Shown here piece after piece: positions 1 to 6,599 of a stretch of DNA of 11,575 bases. Position 1 is the first letter of the stretch, and each line of letters starts with the position of its first letter. The notes under the pieces were generated by a model, which was not told where the DNA came from, made no database searches, and was given only the letters and a program-made list of their open reading frames with translations. The translations under genes and the position numbers were made by a program. The stretch comes from CAYLZN01 sp964387935 (GTDB lineage: Bacteria; Acidobacteriota; Vicinamibacteria; Vicinamibacterales; JAFNAJ01), in NCBI GenBank assembly GCA_964387935.1, contig CAYLZN010000179.1, positions 1-11,575 of the forward strand, read 5' to 3'.

Positions 1-1
1 C

Positions 2-142
2 TTCGGGGCCGCGTCGCTGGCCTTGTTGCGGTTCACGAAAGGTCCGGCCGGGGCGGCCGCGCTCCTCGGCCTGTCGCTGGTACTGTGGGTCGTCGTCCCG
101 GTGTGGCTGGCGACGTGGCGCCTGCGCCGGGCAGACATCTGA
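2..142 (+). CDS. C-terminal end of a membrane protein, probably an ABC-2 type transporter permease (partial)
   Basis: The frame is open from the left edge to the TGA at 140-142, so only the last 46 residues are visible. They contain one strongly hydrophobic stretch (roughly residues 18-39 of the fragment, rich in Leu, Val, Ala and Trp) followed by a short basic tail ending WRLRRADI. A last transmembrane helix and an arginine-rich tail ending in DI or DL is the common C-terminus of ABC-2 type permeases, which form the membrane channel of ABC exporters. The positive tail would lie in the cytoplasm. The family call rests on this pattern alone; another polytopic membrane protein is possible. A long palindrome begins at the very next base after the stop. 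Confidence 0.5.
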   Translation, partial: FGAASLALLRFTKGPAGAAALLGLSLVLWVVVPVWLATWRLRRADI

Positions 143-216
143 TTGGGGTCAGGTCTTTACTTTTAGCGTTTTGGGGCGAACGCCTCAAAACGCTAAAAGT
201 AAAGACCTGACCCCAA
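143..216. repeat. Perfect 30-bp inverted repeat, extending to a 35-bp hairpin
   Basis: The arms 143-172 and 187-216 are exact reverse complements. Five further pairs (one G-T) close down to a 4-nt loop at 178-181. The outer end reads TTGGGGTCAGGTCTTTAC and the inner part is AT-rich, unlike the surrounding DNA. Elements starting GGGGTCAGGTCTTTAC recur in my memory as dispersed palindromes in many GC-rich environmental genomes, often near Y1 (REP-associated) tyrosine transposases; this link is recollection, and no transposase is visible here. It starts one base after the permease stop, so it may also act as a transcript end or stabiliser. It lacks the T-tract expected of an intrinsic terminator. 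Confidence 0.85.
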
Positions 217-259
217 GGTGTCCCCTGCCTCCACCCAGGCAGGGTGCCACCGACCCGAC

Positions 260-730
260 TCAGATATGCCAGGTGAGGTCGCCAACCACCGGCTTCACCA
301 TGCCGGCGAACGTGGCGTACGCCATCCGGATACCGTCCATATGCGTCCCGGCGTGGAACGTGATCTCGCGGCATTCCGCGAGCCGCCGGTCCACGAACAC
401 CCGTTGTCCGAACAACGGGCCCAACGGGGGCATGGCGCCCACCTCGCAATCGCGGTAGAGACCGGCAAACTCCGGCTCCTTCGCAAGGCGCGCCGTGTCG
501 GCCCCGGCCATCCGCCTCAGGCGGTCGAGGTCGAGCTTCCGGTCCGCCCCCATCAACACCAGCACGGGTTCGTCGTCGCAGAAGCACACCACCGTCTTGG
601 CCCACTCATGGCCCGGCGTGTGGGTGACTGCGGCTTCTTCCTGCGCGGTGTAGGCGCGGGGATGCGGAATCGTGGTGTAGGGGCAGCCGCGCTGGCTGAG
701 GTACTCCTGGATCGCTACTGGAACCGGCAT
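260..730 (-). CDS. YbaK/ProXp-type aminoacyl-tRNA deacylase
   Basis: This 156-residue protein fits the YbaK / INS-domain family, freestanding editing enzymes that hydrolyse mischarged aminoacyl-tRNA in the cytoplasm. Visible family marks are a Lys at 45 in an AKTVVC strand, the position of the conserved catalytic lysine; the strand pair VLVLMGADRKLDLDRLRR (56-73); and a VGAMPPLG loop at 97-104 matching the GxxxPxG substrate loop. The length is normal for a single-domain member. The ATG at 728-730 is preferred over a longer in-frame start near 823 because AGGAGG lies four bases upstream (735-740 on the complement) and the shorter form starts where homologues usually do. Which amino acid it edits (Pro, Ala, Cys or other) cannot be told from sequence. 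It is transcribed divergently from the peptidase gene. Confidence 0.88.
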   Translation of the reverse strand: MPVPVAIQEYLSQRGCPYTTIPHPRAYTAQEEAAVTHTPGHEWAKTVVCFCDDEPVLVLMGADRKLDLDRLRRMAGADTARLAKEPEFAGLYRDCEVGAMPPLGPLFGQRVFVDRRLAECREITFHAGTHMDGIRMAYATFAGMVKPVVGDLTWHI

Positions 731-740
731 AACCCCTCCT

Positions 741-764
741 CGGCAACTTGCCGTCTCGGAGACG
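741..764 (-). promoter_or_regulatory. Two adjacent short hairpins in the leader of the deacylase gene
   Basis: On the minus strand the last 24 bases before the Shine-Dalgarno form two back-to-back palindromes. One is CGTCT/AGACG (764-752, 3-nt loop) and the other CGGCA/TGCCG (753-741, 3-nt loop). The AGGAGG starts at the next base (740). Tandem hairpins directly before a ribosome site could influence initiation, but each stem is only 5 bp and nothing else supports regulation. Confidence 0.35.
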
Positions 765-874
765 AGTGAGAACCCTTCCTGGTCCGTCAAACCCGGGGTG
801 GCGGGCTCTCGGCACACGGCCACGCGATCACTGAGAAAATATCAAGTCCCGCGCCGCGGCGCCAGCCATTCCGC

Positions 875-880
875 TACACT
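875..880 (+). promoter_or_regulatory. Candidate -10 element (TACACT) for the peptidase/ATP-grasp unit
   Basis: TACACT lies 34 bases before the ATG at 915 and would place the transcript start near 887. The same hexamer occurs in a better context before the RRM gene. There is no convincing -35 and no TG extension here (the preceding bases are CGC), so the call is tentative. Confidence 0.35.
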
Positions 881-914
881 GGCCGCGCCAGGCACACGAT
901 GGCGGAGAGGCGGC

Positions 915-1976
915 ATGTCGCCCGACACCCACGACGTTCCCAGTGAGCAGGCGCCCCAGCCCGGCACCCCCCGCTGGGCCACCTGGAGCGACGAGCAGTT
1001 GCTCGACCTCAGGCTCTGCGATCTCGAGGTCAGCATCGAAGGCAGTGTCCTCGACGAGCGGATCGCCCAGCTCCACGAGGAACTCGACACCCGAGGCCTC
1101 GGCTTCAGGCCCCACTTCTGGCTCTCCGACGAGTGGTTCACCCCGGACGGCGTCACCGGTGTCGCGATCCCGTTCTACCTGGCCCACCCGCGCCTCGCCA
1201 GGCTCGAAGAAGCCCAGGTCCTCGAGGTCGAGGGCGGTACGCCCGCCTGGTGCATGAAGATCCTGCGCCACGAGGCCGGCCACGCCATCGACAACGCCTA
1301 CAAGCTGCAGCGCCGGCGGAAACGCCAGAAGCTGTTCGGCCCGAATTCGACGCCCTATCCCGAACACTACACGCCGAAGCCCTACTCCAAGAGCTATGTG
1401 CTGCATCTCGAACCCTCGTACGCGCAGAGCCACCCCGCCGAGGACTTCGCCGAAACCTTCGCGGTCTGGCTGACCCCAGACGCCCAGTGGCGCACGCGGT
1501 ACCACGAGTGGCCGGCCCTCAAGAAGCTCGAGTACATGGACCAGTTGATGAAGGAAATCGCCGGCAAGCCGCCACTGGTCACGGCGCGCCAGCAGGTGGA
1601 GCCCCTGCCACAGCTCCGGCGCACCCTCCGGCAGCACTACCGGCGCAAACGGGCCCACTACGGCCTCGACCGGCCCGATTTCTACGACCGCGACCTGCGC
1701 CGCCTGTTCACCGATGCCCCAGAGGCCGCCGGCGCCATGACCGCCGCGCGCTTCATCTCCAAGGTCCGCAGGAACGTCCGGCGGCGCGTGGCCGACTGGA
1801 CCGGCATCTACCAGTACACGATCGACCAGGTCCTCGAGGACATCACGGTCCGCTGCAAGGAACTCAAGCTGCGCCTCCGGACGTCGGAGGACCAGACGCG
1901 GCTCGATTTCATCGCGCTGTTGACGGTCCTGGCGATGAACTACCTGCATAGCGGACGGCATCGGGTGGCCCTATGA
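915..1976 (+). CDS. Putative zinc-dependent metallopeptidase (HExxH, gluzincin-like)
   Basis: This 353-residue protein carries HEAGH at 119-123, a zinc-protease signature in which H119 and H123 bind zinc and E120 is catalytic. About 50 residues later comes HPAEDFAETFAVWL (173-186), where E176 or E180 is the likely third ligand. The spacing and the PAE-FA wording resemble MtfA-type and other 'putative zinc-binding peptidases'. The region before the motif (about 70-118) is probably a beta-rich substrate-edge domain. The C-terminal 130 residues are Arg/Lys-rich and helical, with no signal peptide or membrane segment, so the protein looks cytoplasmic. The ATG at 915 is chosen over an upstream in-frame start because GGAGAGG at 904-910 precedes it. 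Its TGA overlaps the ATG of the ATP-grasp gene (ATGA at 1973-1976), so the two are translationally coupled. The substrate is unknown. Confidence 0.72.
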   Translation: MSPDTHDVPSEQAPQPGTPRWATWSDEQLLDLRLCDLEVSIEGSVLDERIAQLHEELDTRGLGFRPHFWLSDEWFTPDGVTGVAIPFYLAHPRLARLEEAQVLEVEGGTPAWCMKILRHEAGHAIDNAYKLQRRRKRQKLFGPNSTPYPEHYTPKPYSKSYVLHLEPSYAQSHPAEDFAETFAVWLTPDAQWRTRYHEWPALKKLEYMDQLMKEIAGKPPLVTARQQVEPLPQLRRTLRQHYRRKRAHYGLDRPDFYDRDLRRLFTDAPEAAGAMTAARFISKVRRNVRRRVADWTGIYQYTIDQVLEDITVRCKELKLRLRTSEDQTRLDFIALLTVLAMNYLHSGRHRVAL

Positions 1977-2992
1977 AACGACTGCGCGTCCTCGCGCTCA
2001 TGCACGCCAGCCTCGTCCCGCCCGAAGACGTCACCGGGATCGACGTCACCGAGGCCCTCTGGAAGATGGAGTTCGACGTCACCGAGACGCTCCGCTCCAT
2101 GGGGCACGAAGTGCTCAACCTCGGCGTCGAGGACGATCTCGGCGTCATCCGCAAGGCCATCGACGAGTGGAAGCCGCACATCGTCTTCAACCTGCTGGAG
2201 TCGTTCCACGGCATCGGCGTCTTCGACAAGAACGTCGTGAGCTTCCTCGAACTGCTCCGCGTGCCCTACACGGGGTGCAACCCCCGCGGCATGATGCTCG
2301 CCCGGGACAAGGCCCTGGCCAAGACGCTGCTCGTCTCGCATCGCATCCCCGTGCCCGACTTCATCGTCGTCCGCGTCGGCCGCAAGGTCCGCCGGCCCAA
2401 GCGGCTCTCCTTCCCGCTCATCGTCAAGTCACTCACCCAGGAGGCGTCGATTGGCATCTCGCGCGCGTCGGTGGTGGACGACGAGGCGCGCCTGGCGGAA
2501 CGGGTGCGGTTCGTGCACGAGAACATCGGCACCGACGCCTTGGTGGAGCGCTTCATCGACGGGCGGGAGCTGTACGTCGGTCTCGTCGGCAACGAGCGGC
2601 TGGAGGTCTTCCCGGTGTGGGAGCTGCAATGGAAGACGCTCCCGGAGGACGGGCGTCTGCTGATGACCGACCGCGCCAAGTGGAGCACCAACTATCAGAA
2701 GAAGTACGGCGTGATGACCGGCCCCGCCCAACTGGCTCCCGAGCAGGCGGCCCGGCTTCGGCACCTGTGCAAGCGCGCGTTCCGGACGCTGGACCTGTCC
2801 GGGTACGCCCGGCTGGACCTGAGACTGGACGCCGAGGGTCGCGTCTTCGTCCTCGAGGCCAATCCCAACCCACAACTGGCTTACGGGGAGGACTTCGCCG
2901 AGTCCGCGGAGCACGGGGGGCTGTCGTACGAACAACTGCTCCAGCGAATCCTCAACTACGGCCTGAACTGGCGGCCGGAGCGGTTGGGATAG
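1973..2992 (+). CDS. ATP-grasp ligase of the D-alanine--D-alanine ligase type
   Basis: This 339-residue protein has the full ATP-grasp layout: an N-terminal Rossmann-like lobe (1-100) with VFNLLESFHG; the YTGCNPRGMMLARDK segment near 100-114; an ATP-binding Lys at 152 in PLIVKS followed by a small-residue flexible loop; VERFIDGRELYVGLVGN near 197-213; and metal ligands D282 (ARLDLRLD), E295 and N297 (VLEANPNP). Such enzymes make an acyl-phosphate from ATP and join it to an amine, as in D-Ala-D-Ala ligase and peptide ligases. It is unlikely to be the housekeeping Ddl: it lies outside any cell-wall cluster and is welded to a metallopeptidase gene by a 4-nt overlap. A peptide or amino-acid amide ligase is the safer call. 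The transcript probably ends in the heptamer-rich spacer that follows. Confidence 0.82.
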   Translation: MKRLRVLALMHASLVPPEDVTGIDVTEALWKMEFDVTETLRSMGHEVLNLGVEDDLGVIRKAIDEWKPHIVFNLLESFHGIGVFDKNVVSFLELLRVPYTGCNPRGMMLARDKALAKTLLVSHRIPVPDFIVVRVGRKVRRPKRLSFPLIVKSLTQEASIGISRASVVDDEARLAERVRFVHENIGTDALVERFIDGRELYVGLVGNERLEVFPVWELQWKTLPEDGRLLMTDRAKWSTNYQKKYGVMTGPAQLAPEQAARLRHLCKRAFRTLDLSGYARLDLRLDAEGRVFVLEANPNPQLAYGEDFAESAEHGGLSYEQLLQRILNYGLNWRPERLG

Positions 2993-3000
2993 GAGGCGGC

Positions 3001-3040
3001 GTACGGCGTACGGCGTAAGGCGTACGGCGGGGCGTACGGC
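3001..3040. repeat. GTACGGC heptamer array, copy 1
   Basis: Four heptamers run head to tail from 3001 to 3028 (the third is GTAAGGC). A GGGGC interruption follows, then a fifth unit at 3034-3040. Adjacent units can fold as CGTAC-GGC-GTACG hairpins. The array starts 8 bases after the ATP-grasp stop and lies between convergent genes, as does the second array at 6507-6550. Confidence 0.85.
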
Positions 3041-3057
3041 AGGGCGCGGTCAGGGGC

Positions 3058-3726
3058 TCAGGGCGTGAGGCCGAGCACACGGCACAGGTCGGCAGGCGAC
3101 TCGACCCAGTGGTCGGGTTGACCGGGCTCGAGGTCCTGCCGCGTGAACGGGCCCCACAGCGCGGCGGCGGTGCGGACGCCGGCCGCTCGACCGCAGTGGA
3201 GGTCGTGCAGGCTGTCGCCGACGAACACGGTCCGCGGCGCGGCGACCCCGAGCAGCGCAAGGGCTCGCTCGACCGGCTCCGGGTGCGGTTTCGGCCTGGT
3301 CACCTCGTCGGACGGCACGATGGCCTCGAACAGTCCATCGAGCCCGCTCACCCGCAATCCCCTCTCCGTCGTCTGCCGGTTCTTGCTGGTGACGATGGCC
3401 GTGCGGGCACCGGTGCGGAGCACGTCCTGCAGCATCGCGGCGATGCCCGGGAACGCGCGAATGCGCGTGTCGTGGTGAGCGAGGTTGTGCCCGCGGTAGG
3501 ACGCGATCAACCGCTCGACGACGGCAGCGTCGTCGGAGTAGCGGGAGAAGTGGGACGAGAGCGGCGTCCCGACGCCGCGCAGCAGGTGGGCCTCGTCAGG
3601 CACTGGAAACCCGCACGTCGAGAACGCGTGCCGGAAGCTGTCCAGGATCAACGGCACGGAGTCGATGAGCGTTCCATCGAGGTCGAAGAGTACCGCGTCG
3701 AACGGCGTCGCAGGCCTGGTCGTCAC
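3058..3726 (-). CDS. HAD-superfamily phosphatase (phosphoglycolate phosphatase / PpaX-like)
   Basis: This 222-residue protein has all four HAD motifs: DLDGT (nucleophile D15, acid D17), IVTSKN with T113/S114, K146 in RPKPHPEP, and VGDSLHD with D171 and D175. The helical insertion between motif I and the core marks the C1-cap HAD-IA group, whose members dephosphorylate small phosphorylated metabolites such as 2-phosphoglycolate, sugar phosphates or pyrophosphate. The exact substrate is open. I chose the GTG at 3724-3726, which gives the usual short N-terminus before FDAVLFDLDGT. The ATG at 3766-3768 would add 14 residues that look untypical. Neither start has a clear Shine-Dalgarno. It converges with the ATP-grasp gene and diverges from the glycosidase gene. 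Confidence 0.85.
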   Translation of the reverse strand: MTTRPATPFDAVLFDLDGTLIDSVPLILDSFRHAFSTCGFPVPDEAHLLRGVGTPLSSHFSRYSDDAAVVERLIASYRGHNLAHHDTRIRAFPGIAAMLQDVLRTGARTAIVTSKNRQTTERGLRVSGLDGLFEAIVPSDEVTRPKPHPEPVERALALLGVAAPRTVFVGDSLHDLHCGRAAGVRTAAALWGPFTRQDLEPGQPDHWVESPADLCRVLGLTP

Positions 3727-3763
3727 GGCGCCAGCATACAGGAGGCGCAAGCACCCGGCCCAT

Positions 3764-3812
3764 GGCACCGGGCACAGGGCACAGGGCTCGGGGCCCAGGG
3801 CTCGGGGCGCCC
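3764..3812. repeat. GGGCACAG / GGGCTCGG word-repeat spacer
   Basis: The spacer between the divergent HAD and glycosidase genes is built of degenerate reiterated 7-9 base words (GGCACCG, GGCACAG, GGCACAG, GGCTCGG, then a second GGCTCGG). A related but shorter GGCAC-word run lies at 8001-8020. It looks like slippage-generated spacer DNA rather than a protein-binding site. Confidence 0.6.
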
Positions 3813-3829
3813 GCTGCGCGGTGCCGCGA

Positions 3830-3838
3830 TGCTATTGT
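3830..3838 (+). promoter_or_regulatory. Extended -10 promoter (TGCTATTGT) of the glycosidase gene
   Basis: TG at 3830-3831, one base, then TATTGT at 3833-3838 forms an extended -10. The ATG at 3845 is seven bases after the hexamer, exactly where transcription would start, and no Shine-Dalgarno precedes it. The mRNA is therefore probably leaderless. No -35 is recognisable, which is normal for extended -10 promoters. Confidence 0.5.
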
Positions 3839-3844
3839 GTTGCC

Positions 3845-4795
3845 ATGGCCCGGGCTCTCCTGCCAGGCGCGCCATTCGTGCGGGGAGTGAACCTGCCCTG
3901 GTTTTCCTACGGGCAGGATTTCGGCCGCAGCGCCTGGAGCCCCCACGGCGGCGTGGCGCAACAGGATGCGCGCGTCGCGCTCGATCGGACATTCGCCCGG
4001 CTGGCCGCGGCCGGCGTGACGCTCGTGCGGTGGTTCCTGCTGTGCGACGGCCGCGCCGGTCTGTGCGAGGCCGATGACGGCACGCTCGAAGGACTCGACG
4101 ATCGGGCGTTCGAGGATCTCAAAGTCGCGGTGGCGGTGGCCGAAGCCCACGGGCTCGCCTTGATGCCGACGCTGCTCGATTTCCACTGGTGTCGCCCCCG
4201 GCGGAACGTGGACGGCGTGCGATGCGGCGGACGCGCGCACCACCTCGTCGACGCCGGCGCCAGGACTCACCTCCTGCAGCACGTGATCCGCCCGCTCCTC
4301 TCGAGGTTCGGCGGCCGCGCAGGCATCGCCGCGTGGGACGTGATCAACGAACCCGAGTGGGTCACGTTCTCGTGGCGCTCGTGGGATCCGCGGCACCCGG
4401 TGCTCCCCGATCACATGACGGACTTCCTCGGCGACGCCGTCGCGCTCGTCCACGAGTGCACGGACCACCCGGTCACGGTCGGCCTGGCCAGCATCGCGTC
4501 GCTCCCGCTCGTCAAGGGACTCGGCCTCGATTTCTATCAGGTCCACTGGTACGACAAGCTCGATCGCGCGGTCCCGCTCGAGACGCCGGTCACCACGTTT
4601 GCGGCCGATGTGCCCGTGGTCCTGGGGGAGTTCCCCTCGCGCGGCTCGCGGCGATCGCCGGTCGGCATCGAGGACACCGCGCGGGCCGCAGGCTACATGG
4701 GCGTGATGGCGTGGTCGTTGTGCGCGACAGACGAGGCGAGCAGTGCAGATGCGATCTGGGAATGGCTCGAGGGCCCGCGCCCGGGCGCAAGGTGA
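3845..4795 (+). CDS. Glycoside hydrolase, clan GH-A (GH5/cellulase-like)
   Basis: This 316-residue protein has the (beta/alpha)8 pattern of clan GH-A retaining glycosidases. It opens with RGVNLPWFSYGQDFG, then has FLLCDGR and LDFHWC strands, WDVINEPEW with the likely acid/base E169, VHWYD near 242-246, and VVLGEFPSRG with the likely nucleophile E262. These suit a GH5-like or cellulase-family hydrolase of beta-glucan or mannan-type substrates; the subfamily cannot be assigned by eye. No signal peptide is visible, so it should act inside the cell, perhaps on imported oligosaccharides. The start is set by the ATG following a strong extended -10. The stop is 8 bases before the amidase ATG, and the purine run GAGGGAAGG overlapping it serves as the ribosome site of that gene. 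Confidence 0.75.
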   Translation: MARALLPGAPFVRGVNLPWFSYGQDFGRSAWSPHGGVAQQDARVALDRTFARLAAAGVTLVRWFLLCDGRAGLCEADDGTLEGLDDRAFEDLKVAVAVAEAHGLALMPTLLDFHWCRPRRNVDGVRCGGRAHHLVDAGARTHLLQHVIRPLLSRFGGRAGIAAWDVINEPEWVTFSWRSWDPRHPVLPDHMTDFLGDAVALVHECTDHPVTVGLASIASLPLVKGLGLDFYQVHWYDKLDRAVPLETPVTTFAADVPVVLGEFPSRGSRRSPVGIEDTARAAGYMGVMAWSLCATDEASSADAIWEWLEGPRPGAR

Positions 4796-4803
4796 GGGAA
4801 GGC

Positions 4804-6498
4804 ATGGACACGAAGCCAGAGGCCAGGGACGACCCGCAGCCAGCGCCCGGGTCGCAGGACCGCCGTGAGTTTCTGGCGCGCGCAGCGCTCGGCGCAGCGC
4901 TCGCGTCGGTGGGCGGCGCCGCGGCCTGCCGGGTGGCCGCACCCACCGAGGACCAGCCCCCGCAGTCGAGCCATCCGGCCGATTGGGGCAGCCGCCGCTT
5001 CGAGCTGGAGGAGGCCTCGATTCCGGCGCTCCAGGCCGGGCTCGTACAGGGCCGGTGGACGTCGCGTCAGCTGGTCGAGCTGTACCTCGATCGCATCAAG
5101 GACATCGACCGGCGGGGCCCGACGCTGCGGTCGATCATCGAGATCAACCCGGACGCGTCCGCGATCGCCGACCAGCTCGACGCGGCGCGTCGCGAGGGCC
5201 GCACGCGCGGCGTTCTGCACGGCGTCCCGATCGTCATCAAGGACAACATCGACACGGCCGACCGGATGAAGACAACGGCGGGGTCGCTGGCGCTGGCCGA
5301 CTCCGTGGCGCCGCGAGACGCGTTCGTGGTCGAGAGACTTCGCCAGGCGGGCGCGGTCATCCTCGGCAAGACGAACCTGAGCGAGTGGGCGAACTTCCGC
5401 TCCACGCGATCGACCAGCGGCTGGAGTGCCCGCGGCGGGCAGTGCCGCAACCCGTACGTGCTGGACCGCAATCCGTGCGGCTCGAGCTCCGGCTCCGGCG
5501 TCGCGGCGGCCGCTAACCTCGCCGCGGCGGCGGTGGGCACGGAGACCGACGGCTCGATCGTGTGCCCGTCGAACAACTGTGGGCTGGTCGGCATCAAGCC
5601 CACCGTGGGACTGATCAGCCGCGCCGGCATCATCCCGATCGCCGTGAGCCAGGACACCGCGGGGCCCATGGCACGCACGGTCACCGATGCGGCCCTCCTG
5701 CTGGGGGCCATGACCGGGGTGGATCCGCGCGATGCCGCGACGGCGGCCAGCCAGGGGCATGCGCTGACGGACTACGCGGGATCGCTCGATGAGCGCGGGC
5801 TGGCGGGCGCGCGGCTGGGCATCGCACGGGCCTTCTTCGACCTCGGCACGGGCGCAGCCGATGCCATGATCGCGGCGCTGGAGGTGCTGCGCGACCAGGG
5901 GGCCGTGCTCATCGATCCCGTGGAGCTGCCGCCGGAGTCCGCCCTGCGCGATCCCGAACTCACCGTGCTCCTTCACGAGTTCAAGGCTGGCCTCAACGCC
6001 TATCTCGCGACGCTCGGTCCGGCGGTCGCGACGCGCACCCTCGAGGCACTCATCGCCTTCAACGAGCGGGAAGCCGAGCGGGAGATGCCGTATTTCGGCC
6101 AGGAGCTGTTCGTGCGCGCCCAGGCCACCACCGGGCTCGACGCGAAGGAGTACCTGGAGGCGCTGGCGACCTGCCGGCGGATCGCGCGCGTCGAGGGCAT
6201 CGATGCCACCATGACGAAGCACCGCCTCGACGCCATCGTGGCCCCGACAGGCGGGCCGGCGTGGACCATCGATCTCGTCAACGGCGATCACTTCACCGGG
6301 GGCAGCTCCACCTTCGCGGCGGTCGCCGGATACCCGGCCGTGACCGTGCCGGCCGGCTGGGTAAGGGGCCTTCCAGTCGGGCTGACGTTCTGCGGGCGCG
6401 CGTGGAGCGAGCCGACGCTCATTCGGCTGGCGTTCGCCTTCGAGCAGGCGACCTCACACCGGAAGCCGCCGCGGTTCGTGCGGACGTTGGGGGGGTGA
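4804..6498 (+). CDS. Tat-exported amidase-signature (AS) family amidase
   Basis: This 564-residue protein belongs to the amidase-signature family, which hydrolyses C-N bonds in amides. The Ser-cisSer-Lys triad is visible as K146 (IVIKDNID), S227 in the serine-rich loop CGSSSGSG, and nucleophile S251 in GTETDGSIVCPS. The 24-residue gap between the two serines equals that of FAAH, and CGLVGIKPT follows as usual. The N-terminus has a twin-arginine signal (DRREFL at 19-24, then a hydrophobic Ala/Gly/Leu stretch) ending in AAAC42, which could be an imperfect lipobox. The enzyme probably folds in the cytoplasm and is exported to the periplasm or its membrane. The usual TDTGGS is altered to TETDGS, suggesting a subgroup. 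Translation is coupled to the glycosidase gene. Peptide, aryl or fatty amides are all possible substrates. Confidence 0.88.
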   Translation: MDTKPEARDDPQPAPGSQDRREFLARAALGAALASVGGAAACRVAAPTEDQPPQSSHPADWGSRRFELEEASIPALQAGLVQGRWTSRQLVELYLDRIKDIDRRGPTLRSIIEINPDASAIADQLDAARREGRTRGVLHGVPIVIKDNIDTADRMKTTAGSLALADSVAPRDAFVVERLRQAGAVILGKTNLSEWANFRSTRSTSGWSARGGQCRNPYVLDRNPCGSSSGSGVAAAANLAAAAVGTETDGSIVCPSNNCGLVGIKPTVGLISRAGIIPIAVSQDTAGPMARTVTDAALLLGAMTGVDPRDAATAASQGHALTDYAGSLDERGLAGARLGIARAFFDLGTGAADAMIAALEVLRDQGAVLIDPVELPPESALRDPELTVLLHEFKAGLNAYLATLGPAVATRTLEALIAFNEREAEREMPYFGQELFVRAQATTGLDAKEYLEALATCRRIARVEGIDATMTKHRLDAIVAPTGGPAWTIDLVNGDHFTGGSSTFAAVAGYPAVTVPAGWVRGLPVGLTFCGRAWSEPTLIRLAFAFEQATSHRKPPRFVRTLGG

Positions 6499-6506
6499 GG
6501 ACAGGC

Positions 6507-6550
6507 GTACGGCGTACGGCGTACGACGTACGGCGGCGTACGGCGTACGG
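6507..6550. repeat. GTACGGC heptamer array, copy 2
   Basis: Units run head to tail from 6507 to 6534 (the third is GTACGAC), then an extra GGC, a further unit at 6538-6544, and a truncated unit ending at 6550. The layout, including the variant third unit and an interruption before the fifth, parallels copy 1 at 3001. Both are followed by CAGGGCGC-like sequence. It starts 8 bases after the amidase stop, between convergent genes. Confidence 0.85.
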
Positions 6551-6599
6551 ACAGGGCGCCGGAGGGACGGGGCGGCGCACGGGCTGCGGGCGAACTGGG

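Noticed and set aside
143..216. Intrinsic terminator of the permease gene
   Set aside because: The T-rich part lies inside the stem and no T-tract follows the hairpin, so it is listed as a repeat instead.
828..1961. Open minus-strand frame of 377 codons opposite the metallopeptidase
   Set aside because: It encodes a low-complexity Val/Glu/Gly/Arg protein with no motif, and it is the usual antisense shadow of a GC-rich gene whose plus-strand product has HEAGH.
1973..2992. Housekeeping D-alanine--D-alanine ligase (ddl)
   Set aside because: The fold matches, but no mur/fts neighbours are present and it is coupled to a metallopeptidase, so the gene symbol is not justified.
3001..3040. CRISPR array
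   Set aside because: The units are 7 bases and directly abutting, with no spacers and no cas genes.
4693..6291. Open minus-strand frame of 532 codons opposite the amidase
   Set aside because: It is Arg/His/Ala-rich without any recognisable domain, and the plus strand carries the complete amidase triad.
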